Assembly (NCBI GenBank): GCA_038893495.1
Contig: JAWARJ010000001.1
Location: forward strand, 806,001-870,000
Source of the DNA: Thermoproteus sp.
Lineage (GTDB): Archaea; Thermoproteota; Thermoprotei; Thermoproteales; Thermoproteaceae
Length of the DNA: 64,000 bases
Direction of reading: 5' to 3'
A program made the position numbers and the translations under genes. Every line of letters starts with the position of its first letter. The stretch's first letter is position 1. Under the pieces are notes generated by a model that ran no database searches, was not told where the DNA came from, and worked only from the letters and a program-made list of their open reading frames with translations. Of the stretch, positions 53,406-61,176 are shown piece after piece.

Positions 53406-53734
53406 GGTAGACATCTCGCGTAGACCAATCCGTCGACGACTTCTAGATACATGCCGCCTGCGCATGTCAACACGTCGCCGGGCGCCAGAGGGCTTCCGTT
53501 GATCTCGTAGGCCCATGCGTATTGGGCTAATATGGAGGAGTTCGTAAGCATGTATCCACTGACCAAATACGCCGAGTCCTCCGTCTGTATTAACGCCACG
53601 GGGCCCTTCACGTAAAACACACAGTCGGAACAGCCGGGCGACCCCCTTATCGAGCCCACTTGTAGCACAAAGGCGCCGACTAAAATAGCCGCAAAGGCCA
53701 GCGGGACTATTACGAGCAGTAAGTCTCCCGTCAT
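53402..53734 (-). CDS. Minor pilin-like protein
   Basis: 110 residues from ATG 53734 (ATGA overlap with the preceding gene): MTGDLLLVIVPLAFAAILVGAF then an extracellular domain with paired Cys (GCSDC) and an N-x-S site. The N-terminus has Gly at the expected cleavage point but lacks a basic residue. Probably processed like its neighbours. Confidence 0.6.
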   Translation of the reverse strand: MTGDLLLVIVPLAFAAILVGAFVLQVGSIRGSPGCSDCVFYVKGPVALIQTEDSAYLVSGYMLTNSSILAQYAWAYEINGSPLAPGDVLTCAGGMYLEVVDGLVYARCLP

Positions 53735-54825
53735 GACGAGGCCACGGCGTATTGGTATATCTTCCAATTAGCCGCACAACCGCCGTTGGCGACTCCGACC
53801 GCCACTCCATAGGTGCCCGCAGGCGGAGCTGAGAGGCCGTAGCTGGCCAAATCGTAGCTGTAGGTCACGTCGAAGATGTTCGGGACTGTCCATCGGACTG
53901 TCAGCATGTTGCTGGAGGCATTGTAGACCAGATATGTGGTCCATGTGTCGTTAGGCCAGTTCTTATTCTGGTCGAAGCTTGCGGGCAGGATCACGCCGAT
54001 GCCCCCGCTGTAGTTAATTACAGCGAACTCTATAGATCCGTCGTACCTTCCGTCGTCATATGGGTTAAACTGGATGAATATCTGTTTCGCACTACCGGCC
54101 GGCACGTAGTCGGCGCCTCCAAAGGGCAGGACGTGGAGACCCTCGTCGGAAGGCGCCACGAGGCCCACGACGTTCTGAGGGACGAAGAGGGAGACGTAGA
54201 GGCCGTCGGCGAGGCACGTGGAGCTCGTATATCCCCATTTAATCTCGACCGCGAGATATCCGCGGCCGGGCCAGTAGAGTTGCGCCAGGGAGTAGTTGTA
54301 AGAATTGCTGGCGATCCCTATGGAGGGGCCGGTCTGGGAGTATTGGAGCTCTCTGGAGGGCATCTGGCCATCATATCTATTCGCCTCGGCCGCATAGACC
54401 GTCCCGGTTGTTATTTCTACTGTGCCGCGCCTGCTATCCCCTAATAGGGTAAAGCTGTATGAACCGCGCGAGGGATACCACAACTGAAAGCCGCATGTGG
54501 CCGCAGTTCCCCCAGCTAGCGGCCTATCGAACACGAAGCCCTCCGGAGTTATGCGAATAGATGTATTAGCCAGACAGTAGAGCGGCTTTGCATACCAGCT
54601 GGAGCCGTCCGGCGCTCTGTATATAAGAGATACGCCGTAGAGGTCGCCCCTCAACACCGATATTGAAGCTATCAAGACGCCGTTCTGCTCCGTGATCGAG
54701 GCCGAGGCACCCAGAGAACCCGCTGTGAGAAAACCCATGTTGCTCACTACGAGGATCAATAGGGCCGATACCGCCAGAAGCGCCGCCACTATCGCCAGAG
54801 ACGAAATTGAGATCTCGCCTCTCAT
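53731..54825 (-). CDS. Large pilin-like surface protein (MRGE)
   Basis: 364 residues. MRGEISISSLAIVAALLAVSA is a class III signal peptide with Gly before the cleavage site; the remainder is beta-rich with many Gly/Tyr/Asn and glycosylation-like sites. Larger than usual minor pilins. It heads the second half of the cluster; the 140-bp gap upstream (54826-54966) probably holds its promoter. Confidence 0.65.
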   Translation of the reverse strand: MRGEISISSLAIVAALLAVSALLILVVSNMGFLTAGSLGASASITEQNGVLIASISVLRGDLYGVSLIYRAPDGSSWYAKPLYCLANTSIRITPEGFVFDRPLAGGTAATCGFQLWYPSRGSYSFTLLGDSRRGTVEITTGTVYAAEANRYDGQMPSRELQYSQTGPSIGIASNSYNYSLAQLYWPGRGYLAVEIKWGYTSSTCLADGLYVSLFVPQNVVGLVAPSDEGLHVLPFGGADYVPAGSAKQIFIQFNPYDDGRYDGSIEFAVINYSGGIGVILPASFDQNKNWPNDTWTTYLVYNASSNMLTVRWTVPNIFDVTYSYDLASYGLSAPPAGTYGVAVGVANGGCAANWKIYQYAVASS

Positions 54826-54966
54826 GAAAGAATTAATTATCGACTGGGAAGATCCGTGGATGAGGCATATCTCTACTGTCTAGAGCATAGAGGCGCGTCA
54901 GTCGGGGAGACAGGCAAGGCGGCCCGGGTCCGGGATCCTCGCGGCGCCCTGGAGCCCAGCCATATA

Positions 54967-55452
54967 TCAAGTGGAGACATCTGGGATACATTTAGCCACT
55001 AGAATTCTCCCCATTGAGGATACAATTCGGCCGCTGGCGCATCGAGCCATGGAGCTCCACGGCGGTGGGCACCAAAGGCCAGTGTAGGGGTCCCGCCCTA
55101 TACGGAGGGGATTGTCGACACTTATGGGCCTTCCGTTGAGCAAAAACGATGAGTTGTAGGTGCAGTTGTAGCTACCCGGCCATAATAGGAATGTGGCGAC
55201 CCAAGTGCCGTTTATGCCTGCGTAAATTTCCGCAATACTCGGCGACGAGACGCCAGCGTCGACAGCCCAAAAGGCTCTATTCGAGTAGAATATATGTATC
55301 CAACGCGCAGGGGCTCCCTCCGCCTGCGAGAGTGGAGCCACATATCCACCTCTAGGTAGCGACTCCACTTTAAGTACGGCGAACATTATGAGAACCACTA
55401 CGGCCAGAGAAAACACAGCGGCGGCTATTGGAGTTGAGACCTGGCCTTTCAT
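54967..55452 (-). CDS. Minor pilin-like protein (MKGQ)
   Basis: 161 residues. MKGQVSTPIAAAVFSLAVVV is a class III signal peptide. Extracellular part has Cys at CTYN, LWCPPPW, ARCASG and AKCIP, suggesting two disulfides. Overlaps the upstream pilin gene by 4 bp. Confidence 0.7.
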   Translation of the reverse strand: MKGQVSTPIAAAVFSLAVVVLIMFAVLKVESLPRGGYVAPLSQAEGAPARWIHIFYSNRAFWAVDAGVSSPSIAEIYAGINGTWVATFLLWPGSYNCTYNSSFLLNGRPISVDNPLRIGRDPYTGLWCPPPWSSMARCASGRIVSSMGRILVAKCIPDVST

Positions 55453-55784
55453 CTATACGGCACTATGTACAACTTCCCGCCTGGAGTAGTGCCCACCAAC
55501 ACGACGCCGGGCAGCCCCCCTATTTTCGGCGTTCCGTTTACGTAATATATCCTAGAGGACGGCACGAACAAGCCACATCCGAAATGACAACCCGACGGGC
55601 CGCACGAGACCTTCCCAATGGCGCTGATCACCAAGGCGGTGCCGTTGTGGGCAAGCGCCATCTCTACGGCCCTACAGAGAGTCCAGGAGGAGGAGTTGAC
55701 ATATGTCATAAAGGCAAACGTGACCGATATGGCTGATATCGCCAAAACCGCAGAGATCTCGATAAGCTCCTCTACGCCCTTCAT
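55449..55784 (-). CDS. Minor pilin-like protein (MKGV)
   Basis: 111 residues. MKGVEELIEISAVLAISAI has a Gly-Val cleavage point with a Glu at mature position 2-3, close to the type IV pilin Glu5 pattern. Several Cys (SCGPSGCHFGCG). 4-bp overlap with the next gene. Confidence 0.65.
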   Translation of the reverse strand: MKGVEELIEISAVLAISAISVTFAFMTYVNSSSWTLCRAVEMALAHNGTALVISAIGKVSCGPSGCHFGCGLFVPSSRIYYVNGTPKIGGLPGVVLVGTTPGGKLYIVPYR

Positions 55785-55789
55785 GTAAT

Positions 55790-56068
55790 TTATCTACAGG
55801 TCAAATTGAGCACAGACGTGGAGACCCCCATATGGCTGTAATCGACTAGAGGCGCCCACGTCCCGTTTATGTAGATCCAACAGGTCAGCCCCTCGACTAT
55901 GGGCCTTAGCGCCGCCATATCTCCGCTGATGGTGTAGTTGTAGTATTGAGGCCAGTAGCGGTATATTGCTGAAAGCGATGGGGTTGCGTAGTAAAGGGGC
56001 TGCATCGCGGCTATCACAGTTAGGGCTAATGCAGTTATGACCACTATTGCGTATATATCGACGTCCAT
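55790..56068 (-). CDS. Small pilin-like protein
   Basis: 92 residues. MDVDIYAIVVITALALTVIAA: N-terminal hydrophobic segment without the basic/Gly cleavage motif, then a short Tyr-rich extracellular domain with two Cys. Membership rests on position (5 bp before the next pilin gene) and architecture. Confidence 0.55.
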   Translation of the reverse strand: MDVDIYAIVVITALALTVIAAMQPLYYATPSLSAIYRYWPQYYNYTISGDMAALRPIVEGLTCWIYINGTWAPLVDYSHMGVSTSVLNLTCR

Positions 56069-56164
56069 AACCGCCCGCCTTTGGCCGTCATGGAGGCCGT
56101 CCGCCTCCGCTCAATATCGCCGAGAGGGGATATAAACGAGGCCAATATGGAGTCGTTCCCTTCC

Positions 56165-56452
56165 ATGAAAATTATTGCAACGTGCTACAAGGACCCGCTC
56201 AGGAGGGCTTGGGGCCTCATGTTAAGGAGGCCGAAGCCAGTCCTCCTCGTTGGAGTCAACTCCATACATACCTTCTTCATGAGGAGCCCTATCTGGGCTG
56301 TATTCCTAGATGAAAATATGAGAGCCCTAAGCGTAGTCCTCATGAGGCCCTGGAGGATCCACAGAGAGCCTAGGGCTAAAAACGTGCTGGAGATACCGCT
56401 TGGAGAGAAACCGCCAAAAATAGGGGAGTTTGTAGAGGTATTTTGCGTTTAG
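56165..56452 (+). CDS. DUF192-family protein
   Basis: 95 residues from ATG 56165. RRAWGLMLRRP, FFMRSPIWAVFLDENM and KNVLEIPLGEKPPKIGEFVEVF match DUF192, a small beta-barrel domain of unknown function. Opposite in strand to the pilin genes and overlapping the major pilin 3' end by 4 bp. A TATA (tataaa, 56131-56136) lies about 31 nt upstream, so the mRNA may have a short leader. The longer upstream frame is not needed. Confidence 0.75.
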   Translation: MKIIATCYKDPLRRAWGLMLRRPKPVLLVGVNSIHTFFMRSPIWAVFLDENMRALSVVLMRPWRIHREPRAKNVLEIPLGEKPPKIGEFVEVFCV

Positions 56453-56907
56453 GTGGCCCCGGCGGTGAATATGCCTCTAGCCAGTTGTATCGTGCGCCCG
56501 CTGGAGTCCACCCCATATATCACATAGCTGTATTGGACCCCGTAGCTTAAGGTCATATTGAAGTAGCAAACGGCTGACTGGCCCGTGTAGAGCTGTAGTG
56601 ACGACGAGCTAGAGCTGGTCATGCCGCTAGTCCCGTTGTAGTAACAAGTGCCTGAAGTCAAGCCGCTCGGAGTCCCGCCTTGTTGCCAGTATTGTAGATA
56701 AAGCGCATTTAACTTCCCATTTAGTACCTGCACCTCGACAGTCATGATATTACCACCCACAGTGGCTATCACTTGCGCTCTAGTGTTTGCCGAAGCCGAC
56801 TGGCCCATACGCATCATAGCCAGCGCTATGATGGCGGCCACCGCTATCACTACGGCTATTATTATCAAAGCATCTATCCCCCCAGCTTGACCTTTGAGCT
56901 TCCTCAT
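56449..56907 (-). CDS. Probable major pilin (class III signal peptide)
   Basis: 152 residues. MRKLKGQAGGIDALIIIAVVIAV is split at KGQ/AGG: basic N-terminus, Gly-Gln before the cleavage point, then the long hydrophobic helix. The mature domain is Ser/Thr/Gly-rich with Tyr and has one Cys pair. It is the only gene of the cluster with its own 120-bp upstream gap, and its low charge and Ser/Thr content suit a filament subunit. Start ATG 56907. Confidence 0.75.
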   Translation of the reverse strand: MRKLKGQAGGIDALIIIAVVIAVAAIIALAMMRMGQSASANTRAQVIATVGGNIMTVEVQVLNGKLNALYLQYWQQGGTPSGLTSGTCYYNGTSGMTSSSSSSLQLYTGQSAVCYFNMTLSYGVQYSYVIYGVDSSGRTIQLARGIFTAGAT

Positions 56908-57028
56908 GGAAATTACAATAACAAATACATCAACCGAAAAACGGAATGAGCTGACGGGGACGTCGTTGTGGAGTATACGCTCGTCTGGGTGGAACTGATC
57001 GCGGCACAGACTCTTAAAGATGGTGGAG

Positions 57029-57538
57029 TTATGAACAACTCACTAGGATAACCACGACGGGGGGCTTTGAGGTGGGCTGGAACAGCCTCTCGGAGAGATA
57101 ATAGCCACCTCTACATGTGGGGTATATGTAGTACAATACACCATCGTTGAAATAAGGCGGTATGACCGCTATAGAGCCGACCCACAAGGTGTTGTTGTTG
57201 TTGGCATCATAATATGCGCCATAGATGGGGGTTGCATTTCCGCCAAACGACACCGAATACAGCCAGCCGCGCGGCGGGATGCATGAAGTGCAGTTGGGAG
57301 GCGACGGGCCGGGCATCAACACGTAACGTCCTCCCGTCTCCTCGTAATGGACCTCCAGAACGTAGATGGGCATATAGTCGGGCAGTTGGACAGACTTGAG
57401 GGCCTTTACCGCCTCGACGGCCTCAAGGACGGGATATGCCGCCCTCTCTACCGCTATGGCTCTATACACCGCCAGAGCCACCACCGCCACGACGGCGAGC
57501 GCGACTACGGCGGCGATTAGTTGCCTTATCGCAAACAT
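57029..57538 (-). CDS. Pilin-like membrane-anchored protein
   Basis: 169 residues. MFAIRQLIAAVVALAVVAVVAL anchor without a clear Gly cleavage point, then an extracellular domain with five Cys and Asn-rich loop (DANNNNTLW). ATG lies 4 bp after the stop of the TadC-like gene. Probably a minor pilin or a pilus-associated anchor. Confidence 0.6.
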   Translation of the reverse strand: MFAIRQLIAAVVALAVVAVVALAVYRAIAVERAAYPVLEAVEAVKALKSVQLPDYMPIYVLEVHYEETGGRYVLMPGPSPPNCTSCIPPRGWLYSVSFGGNATPIYGAYYDANNNNTLWVGSIAVIPPYFNDGVLYYIYPTCRGGYYLSERLFQPTSKPPVVVILVSCS

Positions 57539-57542
57539 CGCC

Positions 57543-58766
57543 TCACGACCAGACGGCCCAAAGCCAGCCGACTGAATAGAACAACAAAAATCCCACGAGG
57601 CCTCCGAACAGTAACCCGACCCAAAGGCCTCTGGAGGGGAACAACGTCACGGACACAAAACCGGCGGTCATAACCGAGAGCAACTGCGCCGTAGCGTATT
57701 CCACCTCTTCGGGGGGCAGAGGGTACAGCACCGCCTGGCCGGTCGACGGCACGAGTTGCAACGCGTTTGTAGATACTGAGAGGGAATATACCAATATCAT
57801 CGATGCGGCTAAGTACACCGCTATGAATGCCGCAGTTAACGCAGTGACTCTTCTAAGTCCCCTCTCCCTCTCGCTTAGGATCGTCTGTATATAATCCACG
57901 GCCTCTAGGCTCGGGCCGGCCCAACTGATGGCCTCGAACATGGCCTTGGCTAAGGAGAACATCAAGGAGGGCACCTCGTAGAAATAGGCCACCATCCAAG
58001 CCGTCTTATACGCCGTGGAGACCTCCCTCAAGGCCAAATCTGCAGGCACGCCTTGAGATATGCGAGAGGCGAAGTCCCTCAACATGGCCGGCACCTCATG
58101 GGCCAATCTGAACCACGACGCTCTCTTCGTCGAAAAGAGCCATACGGCCAACGCGAGGCCCGCCGCCAGGGCGGACAGCGATAGAGGCAACGAAAAGGAG
58201 AGCGATAAATAAAGCGTAAGGCCTCCTGAGGCTACTGCCATCAACGCAGAGGGTCCATATGTCTTAATCGGCGAGAGGTCCTTCGGCATGGCCCTATATA
58301 TTAAGAGCCCTATCATAGCCGAGAACAGACCGGCCGCGCCCAACAACGTGTAGAGGTCGATTGGGAGGAGGCCGTAGGCGTATAGGAAGAGGAGAAGCAG
58401 AGGGGCAAACATAAGGCTTGAAAGCGACGAAAAGAGACCCAAGAAGTGCTGCATGGCCGCCTCGAGACGGCCCAGTGCTATGGCTCTCATAGATTCTAAA
58501 AACGACCTAACCAGCACTTGTTTCGGCACGCCAGCCTCCTCTTGAGACACGGCAAAGCCGTACTGCCTCACAACGGCAAGTCTGTCTGAAGACAACGCAG
58601 ACGCCGGATTCGGCATTAGGCTTGCTAGGAGCAACTCCCGCGAGAACTTACGGTCTAGGCTCTCAGCCGCAACTGCGGCGCGCCTAAGGGCCTCTGTCGA
58701 CGAGACATGGGCTAGATACGTGGCGAATATCGGCGCTACATATAGGTAGAACTCCTCCCTGTTCAT
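57543..58766 (-). CDS. GspF/TadC-like pilus assembly membrane protein
   Basis: 407 residues with about seven hydrophobic segments in two groups (about 110-215 and 305-405) around a cytoplasmic helical stretch containing FRLAHEVPAMLRDFASRISQG, typical of the platform protein of archaeal type IV pili and archaella. It joins the ATPase to the filament base. Overlaps the 136-residue protein upstream by 4 bp. Confidence 0.85.
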   Translation of the reverse strand: MNREEFYLYVAPIFATYLAHVSSTEALRRAAVAAESLDRKFSRELLLASLMPNPASALSSDRLAVVRQYGFAVSQEEAGVPKQVLVRSFLESMRAIALGRLEAAMQHFLGLFSSLSSLMFAPLLLLFLYAYGLLPIDLYTLLGAAGLFSAMIGLLIYRAMPKDLSPIKTYGPSALMAVASGGLTLYLSLSFSLPLSLSALAAGLALAVWLFSTKRASWFRLAHEVPAMLRDFASRISQGVPADLALREVSTAYKTAWMVAYFYEVPSLMFSLAKAMFEAISWAGPSLEAVDYIQTILSERERGLRRVTALTAAFIAVYLAASMILVYSLSVSTNALQLVPSTGQAVLYPLPPEEVEYATAQLLSVMTAGFVSVTLFPSRGLWVGLLFGGLVGFLLFYSVGWLWAVWS

Positions 58767-59173
58767 CCGCGCCTGAACAACTGTAATATTGTCCTTTTGG
58801 TCTTGCCGTCGTCCTCCACTACGAAGTACTCAGGCGCCTCTAACGCTTTCAATAAATTACTGAGGATATGGCCCCTCTTGACCGAAAGATTTGCGGCGAC
58901 AGGTAATTCCTCCATTATCTGTGACGGAGAGAGCCCCGCCCTCCGCCTCTTTATGATATATTCCACTACAGTCGACAGGGAGAACCCCTTGTCCAAGACC
59001 TCTTTGATTACAAGCCAGTCGGAGGGGGAGAGAGCAATGCCCTCTTTCTCTAACTTCTTCGCCGCCGATATCAGTTTAGACGGCTTTACGCCTATGGCCT
59101 TAGCCGTCTCGCAAAGCTCGTCAGCCGCCTCCTTGGTGTATCCCTCCTCTATTAGCTTCCGGCAGTCGTTCAT
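58763..59173 (-). CDS. Helical protein between ATPase and platform genes
   Basis: 136 residues from ATG 59173 (ATGA overlap). All-helical, with two saposin- or winged-helix-like repeats (CRKLIEEGYTKEAADELCET, ...LSPSQIMEELP) and no membrane segment. No family recognised. Its place between the secretion ATPase and the platform suggests a regulator or adaptor of the motor, but this is inference. Confidence 0.65.
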   Translation of the reverse strand: MNDCRKLIEEGYTKEAADELCETAKAIGVKPSKLISAAKKLEKEGIALSPSDWLVIKEVLDKGFSLSTVVEYIIKRRRAGLSPSQIMEELPVAANLSVKRGHILSNLLKALEAPEYFVVEDDGKTKRTILQLFRRG

Positions 59174-59421
59174 TTCCCACATCTCTCCAAGAGCATTACT
59201 GCGAGTCTCGCCACGGCCCCCGCATCGCCGTCGGTCTTGGCGAGCTCCTTTAACACGGCCTTTAACAGCTCGCCGTTGATCATGTCTAACACCTCGCGCG
59301 GGGCTTTTCCCAGCGACTTCAAGAACGAGAGGGCCCAATCGTTTGTAGCCTGGACGTCGATGTAGTCAGGCATCTCTATTGAGTCGGGCTCGTGTCCGTT
59401 TTCTTTAAGTTTGAGCTTCAT
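59170..59421 (-). CDS. Small helical protein of the pilus operon
   Basis: 83 residues, charged and helical (WALSFLKSLGKAPREVLDMI), with a clearly acidic N-terminal segment. Start overlaps the ATPase stop by 4 bp and its own stop overlaps the next ATG. No family recognised. Confidence 0.6.
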   Translation of the reverse strand: MKLKLKENGHEPDSIEMPDYIDVQATNDWALSFLKSLGKAPREVLDMINGELLKAVLKELAKTDGDAGAVARLAVMLLERCGK

Positions 59422-60536
59422 GGAATTATTTTCTGGTAGCCGTACCTAACGGCATCCTCAACTATTGAGACCTTCCTACGCGAAAACAGCTTCAATACAG
59501 CCTCCCGCGCTTCCAACGGCTCGAGCTCCCGCGAGGCCACTGCCTTCAATACGCCAACCCTCAGCTTTATTTCGTCCAGTACATCCTCGTCGTACACAGC
59601 GCTGGTGTATTCGTCGAGGACGTTCAAGACGTCGGCGATAGGCGCCTCGATCACCTGGCCGCCAGACGCCATGAGGGCCCTCCACTCCTTTAGGTACCTA
59701 GTCCCTCCCGAGACCCCCAACTGCAGTATTATTGTATTCGACAGCGCCTCGACAGGCGCACCCGATCGTTCTATACGCAGAAGCGCATCGTGTATAGTAT
59801 CGGCGTGCATAGTCGTGACGCCGCCGTGGCCCGTCAACTTGTAGGAGACTAGGGTGTTCAGCTCCTGCGCCGTCCTCGCCTCGGCCAGCGCGATTATTGT
59901 ATGCATAGTGCCGTACCTAAGCGCCTGGTCCAACGCCTCGTTGAGTTTCGACTCTGAAGGCACAGATATGTGGAGCACTTGGTTCTCCAGCGGGGCCCAT
60001 ATCTCTCTGGCCCCCCTCTCTATTACCACCACTTGCATCCAGGGCGGTATGAAGTACAGCAATAAGTTGAGCTGAGTGGTCTTGCCCGTCCCCATGGCCC
60101 CCGAGAACACCACGGTCCATCGGGCCTCGGCCGCTATGGTCGCCAAGGCAAATACCTCCAGGCCGGACACCCCGTCTGCTTCTATGCGCTTAGAGGCTTG
60201 TTGGGGCGGCTTCGGCGGCTCGTACAGCTTCAATAGGCTCCGCGAGGGGCGGGGCTGTTCGCTCATCTTCCTTATATTGACGTTGTATTCCAGGAGGTCG
60301 GCCGCTATACGTATCCTATATATCGAGTCCTCTCTGGTCTGGAACGGCTTTTCTAACGTCAAGCCAGGCACTAACTTCTTGACTAATATCGGGAGGAACG
60401 CCTCTGGGATCACTACGTTGGTGGGCAACCTCGCTTCGTTCCTCACGGCGACTACTCGACGGAAGCGGCTTAACTCTATCATCTCGGAGTATATCTTGTC
60501 GAGGAGCTCGACGGGACTTCTAGGCAGTTCGCTCAT
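59418..60536 (-). CDS. Type IV pilus/secretion ATPase (GspE/VirB11 family)
   Basis: 372 residues. Walker A GAMGTGKTTQ (about 146-155), Asp/Glu box near VVVIERGAREIW, His box TMHADTIHDAL. The N-terminal domain is shorter than in most archaeal homologues. Powers pilus assembly or retraction. First gene of the minus-strand run; a TATA (about 60557-60565) lies 25 nt upstream of ATG 60536. Confidence 0.88.
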   Translation of the reverse strand: MSELPRSPVELLDKIYSEMIELSRFRRVVAVRNEARLPTNVVIPEAFLPILVKKLVPGLTLEKPFQTREDSIYRIRIAADLLEYNVNIRKMSEQPRPSRSLLKLYEPPKPPQQASKRIEADGVSGLEVFALATIAAEARWTVVFSGAMGTGKTTQLNLLLYFIPPWMQVVVIERGAREIWAPLENQVLHISVPSESKLNEALDQALRYGTMHTIIALAEARTAQELNTLVSYKLTGHGGVTTMHADTIHDALLRIERSGAPVEALSNTIILQLGVSGGTRYLKEWRALMASGGQVIEAPIADVLNVLDEYTSAVYDEDVLDEIKLRVGVLKAVASRELEPLEAREAVLKLFSRRKVSIVEDAVRYGYQKIIP

Positions 60537-60556
60537 CTCGATTTTAACGTATAGCG

Positions 60557-60565
60557 TATATTACT
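60557..60565 (-). promoter_or_regulatory. Promoter of the pilus operon
   Basis: gtatattac on the plus strand reads gtaatatac on the minus strand, centred 25 nt before ATG 60536. It is presumably the main promoter of the ATPase-platform genes. Confidence 0.5.
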
Positions 60566-60805
60566 GATCAACCAACCGTAAAAATGTATAAACTGATCTT
60601 GACCTAATCTTTGTCTAACCGTCGCCGACGCCGATAAAAGCGAATTTTGCAACCTCCTTTTCGGCGTTGACCCAGCTCTTGACTTATTCTAGCCCGCCGA
60701 AAATTACTATATAGGCTTGAAAAGCGCACTTTACAAAGTTTTCGATTTGCCGATATATGTAAAGGCGGAGACGTCCGCGACAGATTCTACTAATCTATTA
60801 ACTAT

Positions 60806-60967
60806 ATGGACATGAACATACCGAAGGCCAAAGGGCTCGACGCGAGCCAGACCGGGAAACGCCGTAAAGACCTCGCCGAGTTGCTAGACGGAACCTCCGG
60901 AGAGCTGGGCGCCGTGGACAAAGACCTCTCGACGGAGTGGATTAGAGAAGACCGCGAGGGCCGTTAG
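60806..60967 (+). CDS. Small charged protein, antitoxin-like tail
   Basis: 53 residues. Lys/Asp/Glu-rich, with a C-terminal DLSTEWIREDREGR that resembles the acidic tails of some VapB/AbrB-type antitoxins. No toxin gene is adjacent, so this is only a resemblance. It uses CGC/CGT arginine codons where most genes in the window use AGG/AGA. No TATA lies at leaderless distance from ATG 60806. The flanking gaps 60537-60805 and 60968-61176 hold no other gene. Confidence 0.4.
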   Translation: MDMNIPKAKGLDASQTGKRRKDLAELLDGTSGELGAVDKDLSTEWIREDREGR

Positions 60968-61031
60968 GAGGTTGGGCCCCAGGCTCATCGCCGTTTTTCA
61001 CCCTTACCCGGATGTGGTACTTGCACTGTCT

Positions 61032-61056
61032 GTTTCAACTATCTTTTGATTTTCGG
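61032..61056 (-). repeat. Solitary CRISPR-repeat-like sequence
   Basis: 25 bp. Read on the minus strand it ends GATAGTTGAAAC, and its body (AATCAAAAGATAGTTGAAAC, positions 61032-61051) is identical to what I remember of the Pyrobaculum/Thermoproteus CRISPR repeat; the other end differs at two or three bases. The conserved GTTGAAAC that becomes the crRNA 5' tag is intact. No second perfect copy exists within the window. It lies 121 bp upstream of the ATPase/HD-nuclease operon. Confidence 0.65.
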
Positions 61057-61102
61057 CTCACCCGGGCGTCTCGGCTCCCTCCGTCCCCATTTATGTGTTG
61101 CT

Positions 61103-61118
61103 TTCGGCTTTTGCCGAA
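61103..61118 (+). repeat. Perfect hairpin upstream of the accessory operon
   Basis: TTCGGC TTTT GCCGAA: a six-base perfect inverted repeat with a four-T loop, 58 bp before ATG 61177. It may be an attenuator, processing site or repressor-binding site, and lies within a segment (61097-61121) that shares GTT.C...CTTTTG with the repeat upstream. Confidence 0.45.
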
Positions 61119-61160
61119 GTCCTCCGCGCACCTCTCCGCTGTTGGTTTAGCCTTTTGACT

Positions 61161-61166
61161 GGAGGT
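61161..61166 (+). promoter_or_regulatory. Strong Shine-Dalgarno site before ATG 61177
   Basis: GGAGGT, 10 nt before ATG 61177, one of very few strong ribosome sites in a window of mostly leaderless genes. A TATA-like ttataaa (61171-61177) would instead favour ATG 61198, so two start modes compete. Confidence 0.5.
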
Positions 61167-61176
61167 AACGTTATAA

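Noticed and set aside
54826-54966. tRNA gene in the GC-rich pilus gap
   Set aside because: No T-loop box (GGTTCRANTCC) and no cloverleaf on either strand.
60968-61176. Full CRISPR array
   Set aside because: Only one good repeat copy is present; the segments at 61097 and 61141 match it at too few positions to be called repeats.
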